Assembly: GCA_035638255.1 (NCBI GenBank)
Contig: DASRAJ010000098.1
Location: 124,001-188,000 of the forward strand
DNA from: DASRAJ01 sp035638255
GTDB taxonomy: Bacteria > Bacteroidota > Bacteroidia > Chitinophagales > UBA10324
Length of the DNA stretch: 64,000 bases
Direction of reading: 5' to 3'
Shown here: positions 24,943 to 32,601 of the stretch, one piece after another
How the letters are laid out: each line of letters begins with the position of its first letter
Numbering within the stretch: position 1 is the stretch's first letter
The notes under the pieces: generated by a model
The model's database searches: none
Seen by the model: only the letters and a program-made list of their open reading frames with translations
Told to the model about the DNA's origin: nothing
Translations under genes and position numbers: made by a program

Positions 24943-26574
24943 TCTGAGCTCTCCAATAACTTTTCTTTTTCTGAAACGAACGATCATCGCCCACACAAAC
25001 AGTAACAGTGTTAAAATGATTGCGGCTCGCCCGATATAATCGCCAAAGCGGACGTAAAATGTTTCACGGTCATTCACCCTCAAATTTGCTCTGATCGCAA
25101 CAGGTGTCCACCACGGAGTTGCACGGCGAATATCACCACGCTGATTGATGAAGGCCGAAGTTCCGGTGTTCGCTGCCTGCGCAATATCCCTTCGGGTTTC
25201 AATCGCAAGCAAGCGAGCGTATTCAAGATGCTGCTTGTGACCGGCTGTGTTGCCCCACCAGCCATCATTCGTGATCACAAAAAATAAATTAGCGCCCCGG
25301 CGAACATATTCATTCGAGTATTCACCATAGATGGATTCATAACAAATCTCCGGCGCAATCCCAACAGAATCGGGGCCGAAAAAAACACTCCGCTGTTCCT
25401 GCGATCCTAAGCTTCCGGTAATCCCTCCCATGTTAAGAGCAAGCGGCTCCAGGAATTTGAAGAATTTAGGGTACGGCATTTTTTCAACCCAGGGTACAAG
25501 TTTCGACTTGTGATAGATCGGAATGTTGCGGGAAGAATCGAGTTGAATTGCAGAGTTGAATGCATCCCAGTAAAAAACTTTTCCGTTGTCTGAATCTTTT
25601 CTTGCTGTCGGCGTGGAGTCTGTTTCATATCGCTTATAAGCATTGATACCCGTCACGATTTTCAAGTCGGGAAAAGAAGAAAAAGCTTTTCGCACTTTTT
25701 CAATCGTGGGATCAAAGGAAAGCTCATTGACGAGAATACCCTGCGGAATTGCGGTTTCAGGCCATACGAGATAATCGGTAGTGGAATCAATATTTTCTAT
25801 CGAGAGACGAATAAGAACATCAAGCTGCGCATCCTCCGTGCCTTCAGCAAACTTCATGTACGGATCAATGTTCGGCTGAACTATCACAACATGTTGCCGC
25901 TTTCCTATTTCAGTGTAGGGGAAATACTGATTGAGCGACAGCGCAACCGGAAGGACGATCAGGAGAATTTCCGGAAGCAAATTTTTTTTTCTGAACAAAT
26001 AAGATCGTCCTGATAAAAAAGGATAGAGCAAACGGTAGAGCACAATGTTCACCGCAAGAATCCAGAGTGTGCCGCCGAGTACACCAGTGAATTCATACCA
26101 TTGAATCACCTGTGGAAAACAAGCGAGTCCGTTTCCGAGTGTGAGCCAGGGCCAGCTCAAATCCCATCGCAAGTGAAAAAACTCAAACGTGATCCAGTAT
26201 GCAGGAAGAGAAATGTAGCCCCATGCTGGACCAAATCTTTTTTTCGTGTTGTGAAAAGCCACGAGTGGAATGCACATCAGCAGCGGGTTTAATGTATTCG
26301 CTAATAGTCCCGCAATAGCAGTTGAAATATCATGGGTGCCGAAATATGTTGCACCTACCCACCACGTAGTTCCAAAATTCCAGATAAGCAAAGCGAGATA
26401 ACTGTAACCAAAAAAACTTCGTGCAGATTTTTTCGATTCACTGCAAATGTCATCGAGCCAAAGAATAGGAAGGAAGCCGATGAATAAGAGTGGAAAGAAT
26501 GGAAGTGGCGGCCAGGCAAGTGAGAGCAATACCCCACTAAAAATACTGAGAAGAAATTTTTTGGATTTGGACAT
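24934..26574 (-). CDS. lnt: Apolipoprotein N-acyltransferase
   Basis: A 546-residue inner-membrane enzyme that N-acylates the N-terminal cysteine of lipoproteins from phospholipid. Six to eight hydrophobic segments in residues 1-210 and one at the C-terminus frame a periplasmic nitrilase-like domain (~230-500). Its catalytic triad is visible as Glu in WPETAIPQG, Lys in YHKSKLVPWVE and Cys in EICYESIYGE. The window holds at least one clear lipoprotein substrate (35853-36260). It is bounded on both sides by intergenic repeats. Confidence 0.93.
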   Translation of the reverse strand: MSKSKKFLLSIFSGVLLSLAWPPLPFFPLLFIGFLPILWLDDICSESKKSARSFFGYSYLALLIWNFGTTWWVGATYFGTHDISTAIAGLLANTLNPLLMCIPLVAFHNTKKRFGPAWGYISLPAYWITFEFFHLRWDLSWPWLTLGNGLACFPQVIQWYEFTGVLGGTLWILAVNIVLYRLLYPFLSGRSYLFRKKNLLPEILLIVLPVALSLNQYFPYTEIGKRQHVVIVQPNIDPYMKFAEGTEDAQLDVLIRLSIENIDSTTDYLVWPETAIPQGILVNELSFDPTIEKVRKAFSSFPDLKIVTGINAYKRYETDSTPTARKDSDNGKVFYWDAFNSAIQLDSSRNIPIYHKSKLVPWVEKMPYPKFFKFLEPLALNMGGITGSLGSQEQRSVFFGPDSVGIAPEICYESIYGEYSNEYVRRGANLFFVITNDGWWGNTAGHKQHLEYARLLAIETRRDIAQAANTGTSAFINQRGDIRRATPWWTPVAIRANLRVNDRETFYVRFGDYIGRAAIILTLLLFVWAMIVRFRKRKVIGELRVP

Positions 26575-26593
26575 TTGCTTTTGGTGGGGCGAA

Positions 26594-26680
26594 TTGTTGA
26601 ATGGCTAAATTGTTGAATGGCTAAATTGCTAAATGGCTCTTGAACTCGCTCTGAAAAACCATTCAACCATTTAGCCATTA
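26594..26680. repeat. Imperfect tandem and inverted repeat, AATGGCTAAA family, copy 2
   Basis: Two identical 16-bp units TTGTTGAATGGCTAAA (26594-26609, 26610-26625), a shorter third unit (26626-26638) and the inverted form ATTCAACCATTTAGCCATT (26662-26680). It overlaps the last codons and stop of rsmI. Related to the element at 23924-23990. Confidence 0.8.
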
Positions 26681-27336
26681 CCTTCAACAATAACAACAAT
26701 TTCTCCCTTCACTTCTTTCTGTTTATAAAATGAAATCAACTCGCTCACAGTCCCCCGCTTTGTTTCTTCAAAAACTTTTGTGAGTTCTCTTGAAACACTT
26801 ACCCTTCTTTCTGTACCGAAAAGTTCTTTCAGCTCTTCAAGCAGCTTCAGCAAACGGTTGGGTGATTCGTAAAGTACAATCGTTCTTGGTTCTGAAGCCA
26901 GTTGCTTCAGTTTTGTTTGTCTTCCTTTTTTCTGTGGAAGAAATCCGGCGAAGAGAAATTCATCAGTAGGAAAACCCGATACAACAAGAGCGGGAACGAA
27001 CGCTGTGGCTCCCGGCAGGCATGTAACGGGCACGCTTTCATGGATGCATGCGCGTACGAGAAGAAAAGCAGCATCAGAAATTCCCGGAGTGCCGGCATCG
27101 CTGATCAATGCCATCTTCTCTCCTGATTTCATTCTCTGCACCAATGACTTAGTGATCTGATGCTCATTGTGCTGATGGTAGGAAATCATTTTTGTTCCGA
27201 TGCCGAAGTGCTTAAGTAAAACTCCTGAGTGTCGTGTATCTTCTGCTAAAATCAAATCCACTTCCTTCAGAACATTGATCGCACGAAGCGTGATGTCTTC
27301 AAGATTACCAATGGGTGTAGGAACAATGAAAAGCAT
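26671..27336 (-). CDS. rsmI: 16S rRNA (cytidine(1402)-2'-O)-methyltransferase
   Basis: A 221-residue tetrapyrrole-methylase-fold enzyme that 2'-O-methylates C1402 in the ribosomal P site using S-adenosylmethionine. Signature segments: VPTPIGNLEDITLRA at the start, LAEDTRHSGVLLKHFGI, and the SAM loop ISDAGTPGISDAA; VLYESPNRLLKLLEEL follows. The length is shorter than E. coli RsmI (286) because the C-terminal extension is absent, as is common in Bacteroidota. The final codons EGNG and stop overlap a repeat element. Confidence 0.93.
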   Translation of the reverse strand: MLFIVPTPIGNLEDITLRAINVLKEVDLILAEDTRHSGVLLKHFGIGTKMISYHQHNEHQITKSLVQRMKSGEKMALISDAGTPGISDAAFLLVRACIHESVPVTCLPGATAFVPALVVSGFPTDEFLFAGFLPQKKGRQTKLKQLASEPRTIVLYESPNRLLKLLEELKELFGTERRVSVSRELTKVFEETKRGTVSELISFYKQKEVKGEIVVIVEGNG

Positions 27337-27459
27337 TTCGGATTATGAATCTGTAAATTATTTTTAAATGGAATTCATGAGATCGCTTCGCTAAGTTTCG
27401 GATTGAAGATTTCGGATTTAATTGAACGGAGACCATTTTGCTGCAACTGACCAAAACAA

Positions 27460-27496
27460 AATCGGTGTAATCAAATTTTTAATCGGTGTAATCAAA
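27460..27496. repeat. 16-bp direct repeat duplicating the stop-codon region of the M28 gene
   Basis: TTTGATTACACCGATT (minus strand) occurs at 27496-27481 and again at 27475-27460, 21 bases apart. The TGA inside the first copy is the stop codon of the M28 peptidase; the second copy repeats it downstream. Confidence 0.85.
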
Positions 27497-28778
27497 AACT
27501 ATTTTCAAAATCAATTAATAGTTTGAATAGTTCATCGTATTTGGTAAGCGGCAGTGTTTCTGCGCGATCATAAATGTCGTGATATGCAGCGATGCCCCCC
27601 ATGGTGTAAATGAAAAAGCACGGAACCTGATTCATGTAAAAAGGATAATGGTCACTGTTGGCAGCTTTTCCTCTGGGAGCAACCTGCTTCACGTAATGAT
27701 GCTCATCATTCAGTTTCACGAGCTGATCAAATTGCTTTGGGAACTCCGTTGCATTCACCACTTTAATTCCTTCATCACCGGTCCCCACGATGTCGAGATT
27801 CACAAGGAATTTTATTTTATCGAGAGCAAATAATGGATTGTTCACGAAGTACATGGAGCCGAGCAATCCTAATTCTTCACCGCTGAAGCAAATGAATACG
27901 ACTGAATATTTTGAAGGATGCTCCGAAAAATATTTCGCAAGATTAAGCACCATGGAAGTGCCGCTTGCATTGTCATTCGCGCCGGGAAACCAGGTGCCGT
28001 CACCCATTTGCCCGAGATGGTCGTAGTGAGCGGTGAAGACAATAAATGAGTCGGGAATTGAACTCCCTTCGACAATGGCCGCAACATTCCGCGAAATGTA
28101 ATGCGGCTTGAACTGCTGATCAATGTTCAGGCGAACGCTAAGGGGAATTTTCTTCAGCGAAGAATCTTTAACCTGCAGCATGCAAAACGGGAGCACTTGC
28201 TGCGATGCATCCCACGTGAGTTTCCCGTTTGTAACTTCAATAATACCAAATGGATTTACCATTTCATGATCCATGATGGCAGCGTGAAAGATATCGTATT
28301 GTTTTTTGGAAAAATCGCTCTTGTGGTAAGCAAAGAAGAGTTTATCATCCTGTCTGCTTTGCATTTGAGCAATCATTGTATAGAGCGCCAGCATAGAAGT
28401 GTCGGCAGGATCCTTTTTCAGTTTGATCACTCTGAAAATTCCCTGCTCACCGTCCGAAGAAGCATCCACCAAAAAATCTTTTCCGGGCTGCATTTTCTTC
28501 CAGTTAAGGTGCAGTTTCATTTTCCCCGGAAATACATTCGCATCAAAAGTGAATGGCTGAAAAAAGTCGCCCGTGAATGGGCGCACATCCATGTTCTGAA
28601 ACTCATGCTGAATGAAAGTAGCTGCTTTGAAATCGGAAGAGTCAACATACCCTCTGCCATCCATGGTGCGGGAGGTGAGTGTGTCAATTACGTAGTGCGC
28701 ATACGTGAGCACGGGCGATTGCGCACAGGAGGTGAATGGTGAATAGTGAATGGTGAATGAAAAAAAAAGAAAGTTCAT
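27492..28778 (-). CDS. Secreted M28 zinc peptidase
   Basis: 428 residues from the ATG at 28778; an in-frame ATG at 28865 would add 29 residues without signal character. The M28 zinc and catalytic residues are present: HYDHLGQ, the Asp in NDNASGTS, SGEELGLLG, NLDIVGTGDEG and the C-terminal His in AAYHDIYD. No PDZ, PA or sorting domain is seen. The N-terminal 20 residues are hydrophobic but poor in positive charge, and they are encoded by a T9 run plus four 7-bp repeats, so the true signal peptide may be disturbed. If translated in frame, the product should be a periplasmic or lipid-free extracellular aminopeptidase. Confidence 0.85.
   Translation of the reverse strand: MNFLFFSFTIHYSPFTSCAQSPVLTYAHYVIDTLTSRTMDGRGYVDSSDFKAATFIQHEFQNMDVRPFTGDFFQPFTFDANVFPGKMKLHLNWKKMQPGKDFLVDASSDGEQGIFRVIKLKKDPADTSMLALYTMIAQMQSRQDDKLFFAYHKSDFSKKQYDIFHAAIMDHEMVNPFGIIEVTNGKLTWDASQQVLPFCMLQVKDSSLKKIPLSVRLNIDQQFKPHYISRNVAAIVEGSSIPDSFIVFTAHYDHLGQMGDGTWFPGANDNASGTSMVLNLAKYFSEHPSKYSVVFICFSGEELGLLGSMYFVNNPLFALDKIKFLVNLDIVGTGDEGIKVVNATEFPKQFDQLVKLNDEHHYVKQVAPRGKAANSDHYPFYMNQVPCFFIYTMGGIAAYHDIYDRAETLPLTKYDELFKLLIDFENSF
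28731..28768. repeat. Four 7-bp repeats plus A9 run inside signal-peptide codons
   Basis: On the plus strand: GGTGAAT, GGTGAAT, AGTGAAT, GGTGAAT (28731-28758), then G and nine A (28760-28768). These lie in codons ~4-16 of the M28 peptidase. Neither unit length is a multiple of three, so slippage would shift the frame. Confidence 0.8.
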
Positions 28779-28874
28779 TGCGTACCGCCAGCCGCAGGAT
28801 CGGAATCTCACTGAATTAAACGGATGCTGTCCGAAAGGACTCATTCGGAGAAATAAATTTAACATGACGATGAT

Positions 28875-29123
28875 TTATTCATGTACATTAAATTCAAAAT
28901 ATTCCATCACCGGATTTGCCAGCAATTTCTCGCATGCTGTTTTTGCAATTGTTTCTGCGTCCTCTTTTGAATCCGCTTCAATCTTTAGCGTGATGTGTTT
29001 GCCGATGCGCACATCATTGACTTTTTTCAATCCTAAATTTTTCAATCCATGATGAACAGCTTTCCCTTGCGGATCGAGGAGTTCTTTGAGAGGCATCACG
29101 TTAATGTCAGCGAGATAAATCAT
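28875..29123 (-). CDS. purS: Phosphoribosylformylglycinamidine synthase subunit PurS
   Basis: An 82-residue protein with the PurS beta-alpha-beta fold: ADINVMPLKELLDPQGKAVHHGLKNLG and VNDVRIGKHITLKIEAD. PurS joins PurL and PurQ in the fourth step of purine synthesis and channels ammonia. Its ATG shares one base with the TAA stop of pssA (TAATG), so the two are translationally coupled. purL and purQ are not in the window. Confidence 0.92.
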   Translation of the reverse strand: MIYLADINVMPLKELLDPQGKAVHHGLKNLGLKKVNDVRIGKHITLKIEADSKEDAETIAKTACEKLLANPVMEYFEFNVHE

Positions 29124-29974
29124 TAGTCTGGTGTTTCGGGTTTAGAGTTTAGAATTGCTGTGCTCTTGGAACTGTTTCCCAAAAATTTTCTTCCTAAGCA
29201 AATTAAAATGTAAAGAAGAATGGTTGCTGCGATACCTGTGTATTGCATGGATAAGATAAGAAGCAGGCTTGCGATACCAAAAAGGATTTGCAGCTCATTT
29301 CCTTTCCACTTAAATGATTTCATCTTCAAAGAAAACATCGGTAGCTCGGAAACCATCAGCCATGAAAATGCAACCACTAAAAAATAAAGGAGCCACTTGT
29401 TCAAAATCACTGAGGACAGCATGTAAGGGTTTGTGAAGATGATGAGTGGAAGTGATGCAGCGAAGATTGCCATCGCCGGTGTCGGCAATCCCATGAAGGA
29501 TTCGTGCTGCCGCTCATCTACGTTAAACTTGGCAAGACGGTACACTGCACACAGCGCAATCAGAAAAGCGGGGATCATGCTGATGACCGGAACATACAAA
29601 GCACTCGGCTCGAGATGATATGCACCGGAGAGTAGTTGAAAATAAATACAGGCAGGAAGAACGCCGAATGTAACGCCATCAGCAAGCGAATCTAACTGCA
29701 TACCGAGCGGTGATTGTGCTTTCAATGCTCTTGCAACAAACCCATCGAGGAAATCGAGAACAGCGGCAGCATAAATCATGAAGGAAGCGAGATACAAGCG
29801 GTTGTTGAATCCGAAAATGACGCCGATGTTTTTTCCCGACTGATCCAGCTCATTTAATTGAACCGGAAAAACGTGATCATTGAAACAGAAAATAATTCCA
29901 AGACATCCTAAAAATAAATTTGCCAGTGTAAATAAATTTGGAATAAACCGAATCAACTTGTCAGTCGCGCGCAC
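29123..29974 (-). CDS. pssA: CDP-diacylglycerol--serine O-phosphatidyltransferase
   Basis: A 283-residue membrane enzyme that makes phosphatidylserine from CDP-diacylglycerol and serine. The CDP-alcohol phosphotransferase motif DGx2ARx8Gx3Dx3D is seen in DGFVARALKAQSPLG...LDSLAD. Seven to eight membrane segments are visible. The start is a GTG (29974-29972), since no in-frame ATG lies near and the frame from there matches the family (RFIPNLFTLANLFLG). A TATCTTCG box is 34 bases upstream. It overlaps purS by one base. Confidence 0.92.
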   Translation of the reverse strand: MRATDKLIRFIPNLFTLANLFLGCLGIIFCFNDHVFPVQLNELDQSGKNIGVIFGFNNRLYLASFMIYAAAVLDFLDGFVARALKAQSPLGMQLDSLADGVTFGVLPACIYFQLLSGAYHLEPSALYVPVISMIPAFLIALCAVYRLAKFNVDERQHESFMGLPTPAMAIFAASLPLIIFTNPYMLSSVILNKWLLYFLVVAFSWLMVSELPMFSLKMKSFKWKGNELQILFGIASLLLILSMQYTGIAATILLYILICLGRKFLGNSSKSTAILNSKPETPD

Positions 29975-30007
29975 TCGAGAACCTTTTAGAAAAAGAAATT
30001 TCCGCTG

Positions 30008-30015
30008 CGAAGATA
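30008..30015 (-). promoter_or_regulatory. -7-like box TATCTTCG for pssA-purS
   Basis: Exact TATCTTCG on the minus strand, 34 bases before the GTG start at 29974; no clear -33 TTG at a standard distance. Confidence 0.45.
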
Positions 30016-30084
30016 GACGGGCAAAATCAGAATGGAAAATGAAGGACTGAATTGTTCTTCATGATGGATATGGCGGTCAGGAAG

Positions 30085-30822
30085 TTATTTGCTCACAACA
30101 AACTTCTTCACCTCTACTCTATCCATATAACTGATTTCAAGAAAGTATTCGCCGGCCTGTAGTGAATTCACATCAATGGCCATGCCGGTATTTTCATTGA
30201 TTGTCACTTTGGTTTCAGAAATTTTCTGTCCCACCATGTTGAAGATGGCAAATGTGGCGGACGAAATTTTTCCATCATCGCACTGAATGAAAAGTTGGTT
30301 CGAAACAGGATTGGGATACAATTCAAACGGTGAATCAGCGCTCACAAAATCACTCACAGAAGTTGCTTGCCTAAATGGTGTTGAACTCGTTTCTATTATG
30401 AGTGAATAGCAATTCTCAATATCAAAGTTTCCCCCCCTCCCACGAACTTTCACACAGTAGGTAGCAGGAGTCAAATTATTTGCAACAATGGTGTCAGGAT
30501 CCAGGCCTTTCTTTTTTGAATATCCAATCTTGCCGCTTGAATCATGGAGAAAGACGTTATAGTTTTGTGGTTGATCAGACAGAATAATGCGAATATTCGG
30601 TTCGGGGACGGTCACCGCAAACTTAAACCAGTCAACATCGAGAGTTGTCAGCAGTGCGTGATAAACCTGATTTGTCAGAATCGGCATTGACTCCCGTTTT
30701 GAATCGTTTGGTTCATAGTTGTCAATGCATTGCGCGTTACTTTCAATCGAGAGAAGAATAACTACAGTCACTATTGCCGAAAACCCGGCCAATTTTTTCA
30801 TGAGTAAAGATGTTTTTTTCAT
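30085..30822 (-). CDS. T9SS-secreted protein with PPC (pre-peptidase C-terminal) domain
   Basis: 245 residues from the ATG at 30822; a far upstream in-frame ATG (30981) gives no signal peptide at its start and is rejected. The signal peptide is residues ~1-30, ending in ESNAQ. A PPC-like beta sandwich, residues ~32-145, begins CIDNYEPNDSKRES and holds DVDWFKFAV and YCVKVRGRGG. The sorting domain (~165-245) has FELYPNPVSNQLFIQ and ends VKKFVVSK. PPC domains normally accompany secreted proteases; here there is no catalytic domain, so a binding or stabilising role is more likely. Confidence 0.85.
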   Translation of the reverse strand: MKKTSLLMKKLAGFSAIVTVVILLSIESNAQCIDNYEPNDSKRESMPILTNQVYHALLTTLDVDWFKFAVTVPEPNIRIILSDQPQNYNVFLHDSSGKIGYSKKKGLDPDTIVANNLTPATYCVKVRGRGGNFDIENCYSLIIETSSTPFRQATSVSDFVSADSPFELYPNPVSNQLFIQCDDGKISSATFAIFNMVGQKISETKVTINENTGMAIDVNSLQAGEYFLEISYMDRVEVKKFVVSK

Positions 30823-31055
30823 TGAGCTAATATTTTGTGGCCAAGAAAGGTACGGAAGAAATTTTTTAACATCCAAAAACAAAATCTTCAGGTGCATACC
30901 AAATTGTGAAAGTGCGCCCGTCATGGTGAGCCTGTCAAACCATCTTAAGAGTGCCTGCCACTTGCCCTTCGTCAAGCACATGTGATCAAAGTGACAACTT
31001 GGTTTACACCTGAATCTTCCATCCTTCCTACTTTGCAGCGCAGAAATTTTTTCGA

Positions 31056-32585
31056 ATGTCGCCCACGATTATTCTAAGCATCGTCTTCCTTTATTTCATT
31101 CTGCTGCTTCTCATTTCATTCTACACTGCGCGCGGAGCCAACGCAAATTCATTTTACAGCGGGAATAAAAAATCAAGGTGGTACATCGTAGCTTATGGTA
31201 TGATCGGCACATCGCTCAGCGGAGTCACGTTCATGAGTGTGCCCGGTGAGGTGGGTGTCAAGCAATTTGCGTACATGCAGATCGTGCTCGGTTATTTTGT
31301 CGGCTATTTCATCATCGCTACAGTGCTGCTGCCGTTGTATTACAAGCTCAATCTCACTTCCATTTACAGCTATCTGAAATCACGCTTCGGAAATGTGACG
31401 TACAAAACCGGCTCGTCGTTTTTCATTCTGTCGAGAACGCTTGGAGCCTCGGTTCGTGTGTTTCTGGTAGTGAACATGCTGCAGGTGTTTGTGCTCGATC
31501 CAATGTTTGCAAACGATCCAATCAAAATTCCATTCGGTGTTACCGGTGCAGTAATCATCGGGTTGATTTTGATTTACACATTTAAGGGTGGCGTTAAAAC
31601 TATTGTGTGGACTGACATGATTCAGACTACATGCATGCTGCTCGCGTTGGTTCTTTCCATCGCCTTCATCATGCAGCAACTTGGGTATTCGTCCTCACAA
31701 ATGCTTTCCGCCATTCATGAAAAATCATTGACAAAAACTTTTTTCTTTGAGGACTGGCGTGACAAAAAATATTTTTTTAAACAATTTCTCAGTGGCGTAT
31801 TTATCACTATAGCCATGACAGGGCTGGATCAGGAAATGATGCAGAAAAATTTAAGCTGTCGCTCGCTCAATGAAGCGAAAAAAAACATGTTCACCTTCAG
31901 TTTTATTCTCGTACTGGTGAATCTTCTTTTCCTTATGCTCGGCGCCGTACTGTTTGTGTATGCTGATAAGATGCAAATCCCGATTCCACCACAAACCGAT
32001 CAATTGTTTCCGGGCATTGCACTGAAACATCTCGGAGAAATTGCGGGGTTGATTTTTGTTATCGGCTTGATATCCGCGCTTTACCCGAGCGCCGATGGTG
32101 CTCTTACTGCTCTTACAAGTGCGTTCTGCATTGACATCATCGGTCTTCCCGAAAGGGAAAATTTTTCAGAGCGGCAGAAAACACGAACACGCTATCTCGT
32201 GCATTTAACTTTCGCAGTGATCTTCCTGCTTTGTATCATGTACTTCAGGCAGCACAGCAATTCTTCAGTGATCAGCATCGTCCTTAATGTTGCCGGGTAT
32301 ACTTACGGTCCGCTGCTCGGGCTATACAGTTTTGGAATGTTTACAAACAGAAAAATCAATGATGCGCTAAGTCCTGTCGTGTGCCTGATTTCGCCGGTGA
32401 TCTGCTACATCGTGAATGTATATTCACAGCAATGGTTCAATGGATACCAGGTAGGTTTTGAAATTTTGGTGCTGAATGGGGTGCTTACTTTTATTGGCTT
32501 GTTATTGATTTCAAATAGATATTTTAATTCTCTGTTGAAAAGTACGCGAGTTTCTGAAAACCTCGATGATTTTTTGCGCAGATGA
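31056..32585 (+). CDS. Sodium:solute symporter (SSS family)
   Basis: A 509-residue transporter with about 13 membrane helices. The family shape is clear: SFYSGNKKSRWYIVAYGMIGTSLSGVTF near residues 33-60, LGYFVGYFIIATVLLPLYYKL, a GGVKTIVWTDMIQ segment near 185 and TGLDQEMMQKNLSCRSL near 255. Substrates in the family include sugars, proline, pantothenate and sialic acid; this subclass of Bacteroidota proteins has no settled substrate. A TACTTTG box ends 20 bases upstream. The M23 peptidase gene follows 16 bases after its stop. Confidence 0.9.
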   Translation: MSPTIILSIVFLYFILLLLISFYTARGANANSFYSGNKKSRWYIVAYGMIGTSLSGVTFMSVPGEVGVKQFAYMQIVLGYFVGYFIIATVLLPLYYKLNLTSIYSYLKSRFGNVTYKTGSSFFILSRTLGASVRVFLVVNMLQVFVLDPMFANDPIKIPFGVTGAVIIGLILIYTFKGGVKTIVWTDMIQTTCMLLALVLSIAFIMQQLGYSSSQMLSAIHEKSLTKTFFFEDWRDKKYFFKQFLSGVFITIAMTGLDQEMMQKNLSCRSLNEAKKNMFTFSFILVLVNLLFLMLGAVLFVYADKMQIPIPPQTDQLFPGIALKHLGEIAGLIFVIGLISALYPSADGALTALTSAFCIDIIGLPERENFSERQKTRTRYLVHLTFAVIFLLCIMYFRQHSNSSVISIVLNVAGYTYGPLLGLYSFGMFTNRKINDALSPVVCLISPVICYIVNVYSQQWFNGYQVGFEILVLNGVLTFIGLLLISNRYFNSLLKSTRVSENLDDFLRR

Positions 32586-32601
32586 TTTTAGCAATATAAA
32601 A

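Noticed and set aside
23924..26680. Repeat elements considered as a CRISPR array
   Set aside because: Units are short, imperfect and without regular unique spacers; no cas genes are present.
28101..28742. 213-codon plus-strand open frame
   Set aside because: Lies wholly antisense to the M28 peptidase, whose catalytic motifs are intact; the translation shows no domain.
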